Below are positions 1 through 6,604 of a stretch of 12,802 nucleotides of DNA, piece after piece (position 1 is the first letter of the stretch; the number at the start of each line of letters is the position of its first letter). The position numbers and the translations under genes are program-made. This stretch comes from CAYQLT01 sp964418425 (GTDB lineage: Bacteria > Bacillota > Limnochordia > Limnochordales > Geochordaceae). The stretch is taken from assembly GCA_964418425.1 (NCBI GenBank), contig CAYQLT010000070.1:1-12802 (forward strand). Reading direction: 5' to 3'. Below the pieces are notes generated by a model, which was not told the origin of the DNA, did no database searches, and worked only from the letters and a program-made list of their open reading frames with translations.

Positions 1-56
1 CGAGCGCGCGACGGAGGTGCTCATACAGCGATCAACGCGACACTGTTCCCTTTTTG

Positions 57-112
57 TTGACAGTTCGGGGCCACTCCCAACGAGGGCGTGAATGGTGCGG
101 ATCTTGTATACA
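57..112 (+). promoter_or_regulatory. Possible promoter/operator region upstream of the ABC ATPase gene
   Basis: The first 207 bases hold no gene that I can support. Two elements stand out in a GC-rich background. A consensus-like -35 box, TTGACA, is at 57-62, but no matching -10 box lies 16-18 bases downstream. An 8-base perfect palindrome, TGTATACA, is at 105-112. The core TGTATACA is typical of operators bound by FCD-subfamily GntR repressors (known from the family); the TATACA within it could also serve as a -10 box. A small hairpin (TGCAGG 123-128 pairing with CCTGCA 137-142) follows. No regulator gene is in the window, so both promoter and operator roles are inference. Confidence 0.25.
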
Positions 113-207
113 CATCCTCCCTTGCAGGAAGGTAGGCCTGCATGGGTCGAAACCTTGGGTCGGCCGACAACGGGCCCGGCAGGGCCCCGGAGGAGGAAGA
201 CGGGTTC

Positions 208-1317
208 ATGGCGAGCGTTACGCTCGAGAATGTGACCAAGCGCTTCGGCAACGTGGTGGCCGTCAACCGGGCCAACCTGGAGATCAAGGATCGGGAGTTC
301 GTGGTGCTGGTCGGCCCGTCGGGGTGCGGCAAGTCCACCACGCTGCGCATGGTGGCGGGGCTCGAAGAGATAACGGAGGGCAACATCTTCATCGGCGATA
401 CCCTGGTCAACGACGTGCCGCCCAAGGACCGGGACATCGCCATGGTCTTCCAGAACTACGCCCTCTATCCCCACATGAACGTCTACGACAATATGGCCTT
501 CGGGCTGAAGCTGCGCAAGTACCCCAGGGCCGAGATCGACCGGCGGGTGAAAGAGGCGGCCCGCATGCTAGGCATCGAAAACCTGCTCCACCGCAAGCCC
601 AAGGAGCTGTCGGGCGGGCAGCGCCAGCGGGTGGCCGTGGGCCGGGCCATCGTGCGCAACCCCAAGGTGTTCCTGATGGACGAGCCGCTGTCCAACCTGG
701 ACGCCAAGCTGCGGGTGCAGATGCGGGCGGAGCTGTCCAAGCTGCACCGGCGGCTGGAGGCGACGGTCATCTACGTGACCCACGACCAGACCGAGGCCAT
801 GACCATGGGCGACCGCATCGTGGTGATGAAAGACGGCTTCATCCAGCAGGTGGGGGCGCCGCTGGACGTGTACGAGCGGCCGGTCAACGTCTTCGTGGGA
901 GGGTTCATCGGCAGCCCGGCCATGAACTTCATCGAGGGTGTGGTGCGGCGGGAGGACGGGCAGTACTTCATCGACGCCGAGCCGCTGAGGCTTCCGGTCC
1001 CGCCCGAGAAGGCGGCGGAGATCAAGCGGCTGGGCGAGTACATCGACCGGCCCGTCATCTTCGGTATCCGGCCGGAGGACATCGAGGACAGCGACCTTTT
1101 GCCCAACCCGGATGAGAAGACCACGGCGGTGGCCACGGTGGAGGTCGTGGAGCCCATGGGCTCGGAGTCCTACCTCTACCTGAGCCTCGGGCCGCACTCC
1201 TTCGTCGCCCGGGTCGATCCCAAGACGCGCGCCCAGGACGGCGAGCCGCACCGGATCACCTTCAACATGCACAAGCTGCACCTCTTCGACCGAGATACCG
1301 AGCGGCGTATCGACTGA
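208..1317 (+). CDS. ugpC: ABC transporter ATP-binding protein, MsmX/UgpC type (CUT1 sugar importers)
   Basis: This 369-residue protein is the cytoplasmic ATPase that powers CUT1-family sugar or glycerol-phosphate importers. All ABC motifs are present: Walker A GPSGCGKST at 36-44, Q-loop Gln82 in FQNYALYPHM, signature LSGGQ at 134-138, Walker B VFLMDEP near 154-160, and switch His192 in VTHDQ. From about residue 235 the chain carries the TOBE/MalK-like regulatory domain, and the length matches MsmX/UgpC/MalK proteins. I chose ATG 208 because GGAGGAGG lies at 189-196 and the protein then begins MASVTLENVTKRFG, as the family does. An in-frame ATG at 142 would add 22 low-complexity residues. No permease or solute-binding gene is adjacent, which fits a shared ATPase serving importers encoded elsewhere. 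The substrate cannot be read from the sequence. Confidence 0.93.
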   Translation: MASVTLENVTKRFGNVVAVNRANLEIKDREFVVLVGPSGCGKSTTLRMVAGLEEITEGNIFIGDTLVNDVPPKDRDIAMVFQNYALYPHMNVYDNMAFGLKLRKYPRAEIDRRVKEAARMLGIENLLHRKPKELSGGQRQRVAVGRAIVRNPKVFLMDEPLSNLDAKLRVQMRAELSKLHRRLEATVIYVTHDQTEAMTMGDRIVVMKDGFIQQVGAPLDVYERPVNVFVGGFIGSPAMNFIEGVVRREDGQYFIDAEPLRLPVPPEKAAEIKRLGEYIDRPVIFGIRPEDIEDSDLLPNPDEKTTAVATVEVVEPMGSESYLYLSLGPHSFVARVDPKTRAQDGEPHRITFNMHKLHLFDRDTERRID

Positions 1318-1322
1318 CCCGC

Positions 1323-1358
1323 CACGGCAAAGCCGCCTGTGCCCGAGGCGGCGCCGTG
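1323..1358 (+). terminator. Bulged hairpin just after the ABC ATPase stop codon
   Basis: CACGGC (1323-1328) pairs with GCCGTG (1353-1358), and GCCGCCT (1332-1338) pairs with AGGCGGC (1346-1352). This gives a 13-bp stem with an AAA bulge and a 7-base loop, starting six bases after the stop codon. No T-run follows, so it is not a classical rho-independent terminator. It could stabilise the 3' end or act as a U-tract-less terminator. Confidence 0.4.
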
Positions 1359-1375
1359 AGAGGGGTTTGGGAGTC

Positions 1376-1408
1376 CGACGGCCGGGCGCTGAGCAGGCCC
1401 GGCCGTCG
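1376..1408 (+). terminator. Second strong hairpin between the ABC ATPase and the isomerase gene
   Basis: A perfect 12-bp inverted repeat: CGACGGCCGGGC (1376-1387) and GCCCGGCCGTCG (1397-1408), with a 9-base loop. The next bases, TGCTATTCC, are only weakly T-rich. With the hairpin at 1323-1358 it forms a tandem pair that probably marks a transcript boundary before the long operon. A role as terminator or processing site is inferred from stem strength and position. Confidence 0.5.
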
Positions 1409-1469
1409 TGCTATTCCCAGGGGCTTTCGGGCGTGGTACCATCGGGCTTGTGGCGGGGAGGTGCACAGG

Positions 1470-2606
1470 ATGGGCCAGTTGCGCGCCGGCGGCGGCATGG
1501 AGGGGCTGTCCCCCCAGGCCGTGGACGGGATCCGGCGGCGGCTGGATGACGCCTCGGCCGTCGCCCGCCTCGATCCATACGGCATGCTGCGGCTGATCGA
1601 GTCCCTGCCCGACCAGATCCGGCCGGGCTACGAGGCGGGCCTGCAGGCGTGCCCGCCGGCGCCGCCGGGTGGGTATTCGGCGGTGGTGGTGGCGGGGATG
1701 GGCGGTTCGGCCATCGGGGGCGATCTGCTCAAGGCGCTGGCCGCCGAGATGGCGAGGGTGCCCGTCGAGGTGGTGCGAGACTACCGCCTGCCTGCCTACG
1801 TGGGCCCTCGCACCCTGGCCGTCATCTCCAGCTACTCGGGCAACACCGAAGAGACCCTGGCTGCCCAGGAGCAGGCTGCCCGTCTCGGCGCGCCCATGGT
1901 GGCCCTCACCAGCGGCGGTCGCCTGGGCGACCGGGCCAGCCGCGAGGGGTGGCCTGTGGCGCGGATCCCCTCGGGCCTGCCGCCTCGGGCGGCCATCGGC
2001 TATTCGCTGTTCGCGGCCGTGGGAATCCTCCAGGCGGCCGGGATCCTGCCGGACATGAGCGCCACCGTGGAGGCCTCGGTGCGGGCCCTTCGAGCCGTCG
2101 GCGCCAGGGCCGGGATGCGGCAGAGCTTTCGGGCCAATGCAGCCAAGCAGGAGGCGCTGGCGCTGATCGACGCGGTGCCGGTTTTGTATGGAAGCTCCGG
2201 CGTGGGGGCGGCCGTCGCGTACCGGTGGAAGTGCCAGTTCAACGAAAACAGCAAGCACCCGGCGTACTGGACGCATCTGCCGGAGCTGGACCATAACGAG
2301 GTGGTGGGCTGGGAGGCGCCCCCTCCGTCGGCGGCCCGGATGATGCGGGTGCTGTTGTTGCGGGTTGGGGACGAGTCGCCCCGCATGGCCACCCGTTTTG
2401 AGGCCACCCGGAGGATCGTGGAAGGCCGGGTGGGGAGCCTGGCGGAGTTCTCCGGGGAAGGGGAGGATCACCTCTCCCGGGCTCTGGCGCTTTTGCACCT
2501 GGGCGACTACGTGAGCTTCTATCTGGCCATCGCCAAGGGGGTTGACCCCACACCCGTCCGGTTTATCGACCGCCTGAAGGCCGAACTGGCCACGATGCGG
2601 GGTTGA
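1470..2606 (+). CDS. Bifunctional phosphoglucose/phosphomannose isomerase
   Basis: This 378-residue SIS-fold enzyme should interconvert glucose-6-phosphate or mannose-6-phosphate with fructose-6-phosphate in the cytosol. The sugar-phosphate-binding motifs GMGGSAIGGDLL (76-87) and SSYSGNTEET (120-129) are intact. The C-terminal half has the family motif FNENSKHPA. Glu259, His275 (in LPELDHNEVVGW) and Lys356 (in YLAIAKGVD) match the catalytic Glu/His/Lys triad known from archaeal PGI/PMI enzymes. I chose ATG 1470 because GGGGAGGTG lies at 1455-1463 with good spacing. GTG 1461 is a weaker alternative, and ATG 1497, just before the conserved region, is another. It is probably the first gene of a long operon and is followed by a ROK sugar kinase, consistent with hexose entry into central metabolism. 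The preference for glucose or mannose cannot be told from sequence. Confidence 0.92.
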   Translation: MGQLRAGGGMEGLSPQAVDGIRRRLDDASAVARLDPYGMLRLIESLPDQIRPGYEAGLQACPPAPPGGYSAVVVAGMGGSAIGGDLLKALAAEMARVPVEVVRDYRLPAYVGPRTLAVISSYSGNTEETLAAQEQAARLGAPMVALTSGGRLGDRASREGWPVARIPSGLPPRAAIGYSLFAAVGILQAAGILPDMSATVEASVRALRAVGARAGMRQSFRANAAKQEALALIDAVPVLYGSSGVGAAVAYRWKCQFNENSKHPAYWTHLPELDHNEVVGWEAPPPSAARMMRVLLLRVGDESPRMATRFEATRRIVEGRVGSLAEFSGEGEDHLSRALALLHLGDYVSFYLAIAKGVDPTPVRFIDRLKAELATMRG

Positions 2607-2668
2607 CAGGGCGTCCGTGAGCGGGTGGGCGGGGCATCCATGAGCGGGTTGACGGCGCGTCCATGAGC
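2600..2668 (+). repeat. Three tandem 23-bp repeats at the isomerase/ROK kinase junction
   Basis: Three imperfect 23-bp units (2600-2622, 2623-2645, 2646-2668) each run from GGGT, through GGG/GGC-rich sequence and TCC, to a start codon plus AGC: GTGAGC, ATGAGC, ATGAGC. Units 1 and 3 also carry TTGAC. The stop codon of the isomerase gene (2604-2606) lies in unit 1, and the start of the ROK gene (2663) lies in unit 3. The unit is therefore the intergenic junction itself, present three times. Because 23 is not a multiple of 3, each start is in a different frame. GTG 2617 and ATG 2640 each open an 8-codon frame whose TGA overlaps the next start as ATGA. Confidence 0.8.
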
Positions 2669-3673
2669 GGCCCTGCTCCGGCGAACGGGCCCGTGGTGGT
2701 GGGCGTCGACCTGGGGGGCACCAAGATCGCCGCCGGCTTGGTGGAGGGCAGCGGGCGGGTGGTGGCCCGGGTCGAGCACTCGACTCCCGTCCGCGAAGGG
2801 CCCGGAGCGGTCATCCAGCGGATGCTTGAGGCGACCCGGGAGGTGTGCCGGGCCGGGGGCGTTGACATCGCCTCGGTCCGGGCGGTCTGCGTGGCCGCCC
2901 CGGGGCCCCTGGATCCGGCCCGGGGGGTGGTGGTACACGCGCCGAACCTGGCCTGGCGCCAGGTCGCGGTGGTCGAGCCCATGGAACGGGCTTTAGGGGT
3001 GCCGGTCTTTCTGGAAAACGACGCGAACGCGGCCGCCCTGGGCGAGTGGTGGGCCGGAGCCGGGCGGGGGACGGCCCATTTCCTTTACGTGACCGTCAGC
3101 ACCGGGATCGGCGGCGGGATCGTGATCGGCGGCCGGCTCTACAGGGGGGCGCACGCGGCGGCCGGGGAGATCGGGCACACCGTCATCGTGGTGGAAGACG
3201 GCCCTCTGTGCGGTTGCGGCCATCGGGGCTGCCTGGAGGCCGTGGCCTCCGGCACCGCCATCGCCCGGCGGGCTGTCGAGGCGCTTCGGGGGCAGGCGTC
3301 GCAGCCGGACGGGCCGGGCAGCATTCTCTGGCGACTGGCCGGCGGTCAGCCGGAGCGGATCGATGCGCGCCTGGTCGCCGAGGCCGCCCGGCAGGGGGAC
3401 GCCCTGGCGCAGGAGGTGCTGGAGGTGACATGGCGCTACCTGGGCGCCGGGCTGGTCAACCTGATGAACCTCTTTGACCCCGAGGCCATCGCCATCGGCG
3501 GGGGAGTGTCACGCATGGGCGAGATGATGATGGAGCCCCTGCGCCGCTACGTCCGGGCGCGGGCGGTGGCCGGCCCCGCCGAGGGAACCCGGCTGGTGAC
3601 GGCGCAGCTGGGGCGCAATGCGGGTGTGGTGGGCGCAGCCGCCGTCGCCCGGGAGCGCCTCGGGCTGCTCTGA
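2663..3673 (+). CDS. ROK-family sugar kinase (glucokinase-like)
   Basis: This 336-residue cytoplasmic kinase probably phosphorylates glucose or a related hexose with ATP. The ATP-binding motif DLGGTK is at 16-21. The sugar-binding and catalytic motif ENDANA (118-123) includes catalytic Asp120. The glycine-rich loop STGIGGGI is at 146-153. The ROK signature GEIGHT (168-173) supplies Glu169 and zinc ligand His172, followed by CGCGHRGCLE with Cys183, Cys185 and Cys190. Length is normal for the family. The ATG has no convincing Shine-Dalgarno sequence just before it. It overlaps the TGA of an 8-codon frame (ATGA at 2663-2666), so translation may be coupled through the tandem repeats at 2600-2668. 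Beside a PGI/PMI gene, glucokinase is the most likely role; fructo-, manno- or N-acetylhexosamine kinase activity is also possible in this family. Confidence 0.9.
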   Translation: MSGPAPANGPVVVGVDLGGTKIAAGLVEGSGRVVARVEHSTPVREGPGAVIQRMLEATREVCRAGGVDIASVRAVCVAAPGPLDPARGVVVHAPNLAWRQVAVVEPMERALGVPVFLENDANAAALGEWWAGAGRGTAHFLYVTVSTGIGGGIVIGGRLYRGAHAAAGEIGHTVIVVEDGPLCGCGHRGCLEAVASGTAIARRAVEALRGQASQPDGPGSILWRLAGGQPERIDARLVAEAARQGDALAQEVLEVTWRYLGAGLVNLMNLFDPEAIAIGGGVSRMGEMMMEPLRRYVRARAVAGPAEGTRLVTAQLGRNAGVVGAAAVARERLGLL

Positions 3674-3709
3674 ACTCCCCGGGTCGGGTGTGGCAAGGAG
3701 GCGAACAGA

Positions 3710-4570
3710 GTGTCGCAAAGGCAGCCGCAGGCGGTGGCCACAGGATCTGCCCCGCCCGGAGCGGTGGAGCAGGTAGAGGCGGCCCCCACGCCGCTGGCCC
3801 TCGAGGAGCCGCTCGCTTTGCTGGAGGCCGAACTGGAAGGGGAGCGGCCGCCCCTTCGGCTGGGCCTCATCATCCCGTCGTCGAACACCGTCATGGAGCC
3901 CGATTTCTACGGCCAGCTACCGACCTGGGTGACGGTCCACACCGCCCGGGCCTTTCTCGAGGACGTGACCGTCGAGGCGGAGTCCCGCATGCTGGACCTC
4001 TACGTGCCCGAGGCCGCCCGGGAGCTGGCCACGGTGCAGCCCCACCTGGTGGTGTTTGGCTGTACGTCCGCGGCCGCCCTGCGGGGGCTGGCGGCCGAAG
4101 CGGAGCTGGTCGAGCGGATCGGCCGGGAGGCCGGCGGCGTGCGCTGCATCTCGGTGGGGGCCGCTGTCCGCCAGGCCTTGCAGCGGCTGCGGGCCCGGCG
4201 GGTCTGGCTGGTGGCGCCTTACATCGAGGAGGTGACCGCCCGGGTGGCGGCCCTGCTGGAGGCCGACGGGCTCGAGGTGGTGGCCTCGGCCAGCATGGGG
4301 CTGATAGGCAACCGGGAGATCGGCCGGGTGCGGCCCGACGCCATCGTCCAGTTCGTGCGGCGCCAAAAGGAGCGGTGGGGTGCAGGCGCCGCGGCGGCGG
4401 ATGCGCTGTTCGTCTCGTGCACCAATTTCCAGGCGATGGCGGTGCGGCGCAAGCTGGAGAGCCTGCTGGGGCTGCCCGTGGTGACCAGCAACCATGCGGC
4501 GCTGCAGGCCGCCCTGGAGTTCCTGGAAGGCCTGCGAGGTCAGGGGCCCACGCCGGAGGTGAAGCGGTGA
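3710..4570 (+). CDS. Asp/Glu racemase superfamily protein, maleate isomerase-like
   Basis: This 286-residue protein belongs to the cysteine-dependent superfamily of Asp/Glu racemases, maleate isomerases and arylmalonate decarboxylases. The N-terminal substrate-binding motif PSSNTVMEPDF is at 56-66. The first catalytic cysteine is Cys118 in VFGCTSA, the second Cys237 in FVSCTNF, and VTSNHAAL follows at 258-265. Keeping both cysteines favours a racemase or isomerase over a decarboxylase, which uses one. The first 48 residues (Gln/Ala/Pro/Glu-rich) form an extension that such roughly 240-residue proteins usually lack. GTG 3710 is supported by AAGGAGG at 3695-3701 with 8 bases between. It lies 36 bases after the ROK gene and before pxpBC, so an amino-acid or 5-oxoproline-related substrate is plausible. 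The true substrate is unknown. Confidence 0.82.
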   Translation: MSQRQPQAVATGSAPPGAVEQVEAAPTPLALEEPLALLEAELEGERPPLRLGLIIPSSNTVMEPDFYGQLPTWVTVHTARAFLEDVTVEAESRMLDLYVPEAARELATVQPHLVVFGCTSAAALRGLAAEAELVERIGREAGGVRCISVGAAVRQALQRLRARRVWLVAPYIEEVTARVAALLEADGLEVVASASMGLIGNREIGRVRPDAIVQFVRRQKERWGAGAAAADALFVSCTNFQAMAVRRKLESLLGLPVVTSNHAALQAALEFLEGLRGQGPTPEVKR

Positions 4571-4638
4571 AGCGGCGGCCGACGGTGATGCGGCTACGGC
4601 CCAGGGCGAAGCGACGCCGGCCGAGGGTGAAGGCATGA
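4567..4638 (+). other. Candidate 23-codon coupling ORF between the racemase gene and pxpB
   Basis: GTG 4567 overlaps the TGA of the racemase-like gene (GTGA at 4567-4570), and this small frame ends at TGA 4636-4638, overlapping the pxpB start (ATGA at 4635-4638). The 23-residue product would be very basic, beginning with KRRPTVMRLRPRAK, with a partial second copy of the K-R-R-P pattern. No separate Shine-Dalgarno sequence is needed if ribosomes re-initiate. It may be a real leader or coupling peptide, or chance, since Arg codons are common in out-of-frame GC-rich DNA. I do not recognise it. Confidence 0.25.
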
Positions 4639-5414
4639 GATCGCGTGGAGTCGGGCCGGGCCCCGGGGAGCTGCGGGCGACGGCGGGTGAGGCGCGAGGT
4701 TGGCGCCTGCGGCCGGCCGGGGACGCCGCGGTCCTCGTGGAGTTTACCGGGCCTTCCGGGCTCGGCGTCCACCGCCGGGTGCTGGGTCTGTGGGAGAGCC
4801 TGGTGCGCGACCCGCTGCCGGGCATGATGGAGGCTGTTCCCAGCCACCGGGCGCTGCTGGTGGTCTGGGATCCGGAACAGGTCGGCGGCGAAGCGATCCG
4901 GGCGGAGCTGGAGTCGCGCATACACTCGGCAGGCACCCGTGCGGTGCGCCGGCGCCGGCGCCTGGTGATCCCGGTGGTGTACGGCGGGCCCATGGGGCCC
5001 GATCTGCCCGAGGTGGCCGCGCTCACCGGGCTTGCGCCGGAGGAGGTGGTGCGCCGCCACGCGGCCGGCCGCTACGTGGTGGTGATGCTGGGGTTCATGC
5101 CCGGCTTTTGCTATTTGGGCCCCCTCGATCGCAGCCTCTGGGTGCCCCGGCGGGCCACGCCCCGGCTTCGGGTGCCGGCCGGGTCGGTGGCTATCGCCGG
5201 GGGGCAGACCGGGATCTACTCCCTGGACGATTCGCCGGGAGGCTGGCGTCTCATCGGGCGCACGTGGCTGCGCCTCTGGGATCCCAACCGCCGCCGCCCG
5301 GCCCTTTTGCAAGCGGGCGACCGGGTGCGCTTCGAGGCGGTGAGCCTGGCCCAGGCCCCTCGGGAATGGGCGGAGAGGGCCGTGGGCAGCTCCTGGGAGC
5401 TGGAGAGCGCGTGA
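4635..5414 (+). CDS. pxpB: 5-oxoprolinase subunit PxpB (KipI family)
   Basis: With PxpA and PxpC, PxpB forms the ATP-dependent enzyme that opens 5-oxoproline to glutamate (known from the family; the Bacillus homologue KipI also inhibits the kinase KinA). The 259-residue product shows the family pattern: GDAAVLVEF (29-37), IPVVYGG (112-118), GPDLPEVAALTGL (121-133), LGFMPGFCYLG (152-162), PRRATPRLRVPAGSVAIAG (171-189), QTGIY (191-195) and PGGWRLIGRT (201-210). ATG 4635 is preceded by GAGGGTG (4623-4629). The first 21 residues lie before the conserved domain. Its end overlaps pxpC (GTGA at 5411-5414), a sign of coupled, roughly equimolar synthesis. No pxpA gene is adjacent in the window. Confidence 0.92.
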   Translation: MRSRGVGPGPGELRATAGEARGWRLRPAGDAAVLVEFTGPSGLGVHRRVLGLWESLVRDPLPGMMEAVPSHRALLVVWDPEQVGGEAIRAELESRIHSAGTRAVRRRRRLVIPVVYGGPMGPDLPEVAALTGLAPEEVVRRHAAGRYVVVMLGFMPGFCYLGPLDRSLWVPRRATPRLRVPAGSVAIAGGQTGIYSLDDSPGGWRLIGRTWLRLWDPNRRRPALLQAGDRVRFEAVSLAQAPREWAERAVGSSWELESA

Positions 5415-6493
5415 GCGCCGCGCCGCGAAGCGGGCTTCTGGGGCGAACCCGCCGGCGGGCCGTGCTGGAGGTGCTCCACGGGGGGCTTCTCACCACCGTC
5501 CAGGACGGGGGCCGGCCGGGCTTTATGGCGTGGGGCCTCTCGCCCGGCGGTGCCATGGACCGGTTCCTGCTGGCGTGCGCGAACATGCTGGTGGGTAACC
5601 CGCCGGAGGCGGCCGCGCTGGAGTTCACCCTCGACGGCCCTTTGCTTGCGGTGCATGGCGACGTGGTGGCGGCGGTCACGGTGCCGGGCGGGCAGTGGCG
5701 GGCCGGGGCCGGCGACTGCCCGCTGCCCCTGTGGGAGGCGGTGCTTTTGCCCGGCGGAAGCGTGGTGACGGTGGGACCCGTGACACGGGGTGTGCGCGGC
5801 TATCTGGCGGTGGCCGGGGGGATTGATGTCCCGGAGGTGCTGGGAAGCCGCTCCACCCACGTGCGGGCCCGGCTGGGCGGTCTGGAAGGGCGAGCACTGG
5901 AGGCGGGCGACCGCCTGCCGGTGGGCGAACCGGCGGCTTCGTTCCAGGATCTGGTGGGACGGCGGGTACCGGAGGACTTGCGCCCGCACCGCCGTTCGGC
6001 TCCCATCCGGGTGCGGCTGGGGCCGCAGGACGACGCCTTCACGCCCCGGGGGCTACGGACTTTCCTCTCCAGCTCGTATCGCGTGAGCCCCCACTCGGAC
6101 CGGATGGGTGTGCGCTTGCAGGGCCCCCCGGTCGAGGCCCGGTGCGGCCATGAGATCGAGTCTGAGGGCGTGGCGGCCGGCAGCGTGCAGGTGCCCGGGG
6201 ACGGGCAGCCCATCGTCCTTTTGGCCGAGCGGCAGACGACGGGCGGTTACGCCAAGATCGCCACCGTGATCACGGCGGATCTGGACGCCGCGGGGCAGCT
6301 TCGCCCCGGGCAGGTGGTTCGCTTCCTGGCCGTGGACGAGGCGGCGGCGGGACGGGCGCTGGAAGAGCGCCGCCGGCGCCTTGCGGCCATCGCCGAAGCG
6401 CTGGGACCCCCGAGTCCGGGACAGGGAGGGTGGACGGGGTATTTCGTGGCGGGCGAACGCCACGTGTACCGGGTTGAACGAAAGGCAGGTTGA
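5411..6493 (+). CDS. pxpC: 5-oxoprolinase subunit PxpC (KipA / biotin-dependent carboxylase-like family)
   Basis: The 360-residue partner of PxpB. Signature stretches are GGLLTTVQDGGRPGF (24-38), WGLSPGGAMD (41-50), ANMLVGNP..AALEFTL (57-74), TRGVRGYLAVAGGIDVPEVLGSRST (spanning 125-149), RVSPHSDRMGVRL (224-236) and TTGGYAKIATVITADL (276-291). This is the family also seen at the carboxylase end of urea amidolyase; here it is free-standing beside pxpB, as in Pxp and Kip operons. GTG 5411 overlaps the pxpB stop, with GGAGAG at 5402-5407. The first 18 residues are basic and variable. Length is slightly above the usual 310-340 residues, mostly at the two ends. The gene ends at TGA 6491-6493, inside a stretch that reads as low-complexity sequence in another frame. 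Confidence 0.92.
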   Translation: MSAAPRSGLLGRTRRRAVLEVLHGGLLTTVQDGGRPGFMAWGLSPGGAMDRFLLACANMLVGNPPEAAALEFTLDGPLLAVHGDVVAAVTVPGGQWRAGAGDCPLPLWEAVLLPGGSVVTVGPVTRGVRGYLAVAGGIDVPEVLGSRSTHVRARLGGLEGRALEAGDRLPVGEPAASFQDLVGRRVPEDLRPHRRSAPIRVRLGPQDDAFTPRGLRTFLSSSYRVSPHSDRMGVRLQGPPVEARCGHEIESEGVAAGSVQVPGDGQPIVLLAERQTTGGYAKIATVITADLDAAGQLRPGQVVRFLAVDEAAAGRALEERRRRLAAIAEALGPPSPGQGGWTGYFVAGERHVYRVERKAG

Positions 6494-6566
6494 CGGCCCT
6501 GCCGAGGGTACGCCGTCGGGCACACCGGCGGCGGGCAGACCGCTGGATGCACCCGCGGAAGGCACG
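6489..6566 (+). repeat. Short imperfect duplication in the pxpC-hydrolase gap
   Basis: The 111-base gap after pxpC contains two related blocks 54 bases apart, at 6489-6512 and 6543-6566. In the frame beginning at 6489 they read VDGPAEGT and LDAPAEGT. Over the seven shared codons 14 of 21 bases match, and six of the seven mismatches fall at third codon positions. A third PAEG reading lies directly before pxpB (4617-4628, same reading type). The blocks are short, so chance is not excluded. Confidence 0.35.
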
Positions 6567-6604
6567 CTGCAGGATGGCGGCGAAGAGGGGGATTGGAGCC
6601 AGCC

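Noticed and set aside
142..207. Upstream ATG giving the ABC ATPase 22 more residues
   Set aside because: The extra residues are not family-like, and GGAGGAGG sits directly before ATG 208. A small hairpin also covers the AAGG before ATG 142.
54..1115. A 353-codon plus-strand frame overlapping the ABC ATPase gene
   Set aside because: It is an off-frame reading of the ATPase gene, Gly/Arg/Pro-rich, while the overlapping frame holds every ABC motif.
1176..2498. A 440-codon minus-strand frame, and a similar 421-codon one at 7539-8804
   Set aside because: Both cover well-supported plus-strand genes and show only shadow-type composition.
3891..5312. A 473-codon open frame on the minus strand
   Set aside because: It is antisense to the racemase-like gene and pxpB. 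The product would be extremely Pro/Arg/Ala-rich with no motif.
4635..6493. Urea amidolyase or allophanate hydrolase fragments
   Set aside because: The two proteins are related to its carboxylase-side domains, but both are complete, separate and overlapping as in pxpBC operons. No amidase or biotin-carboxylase domain is present.
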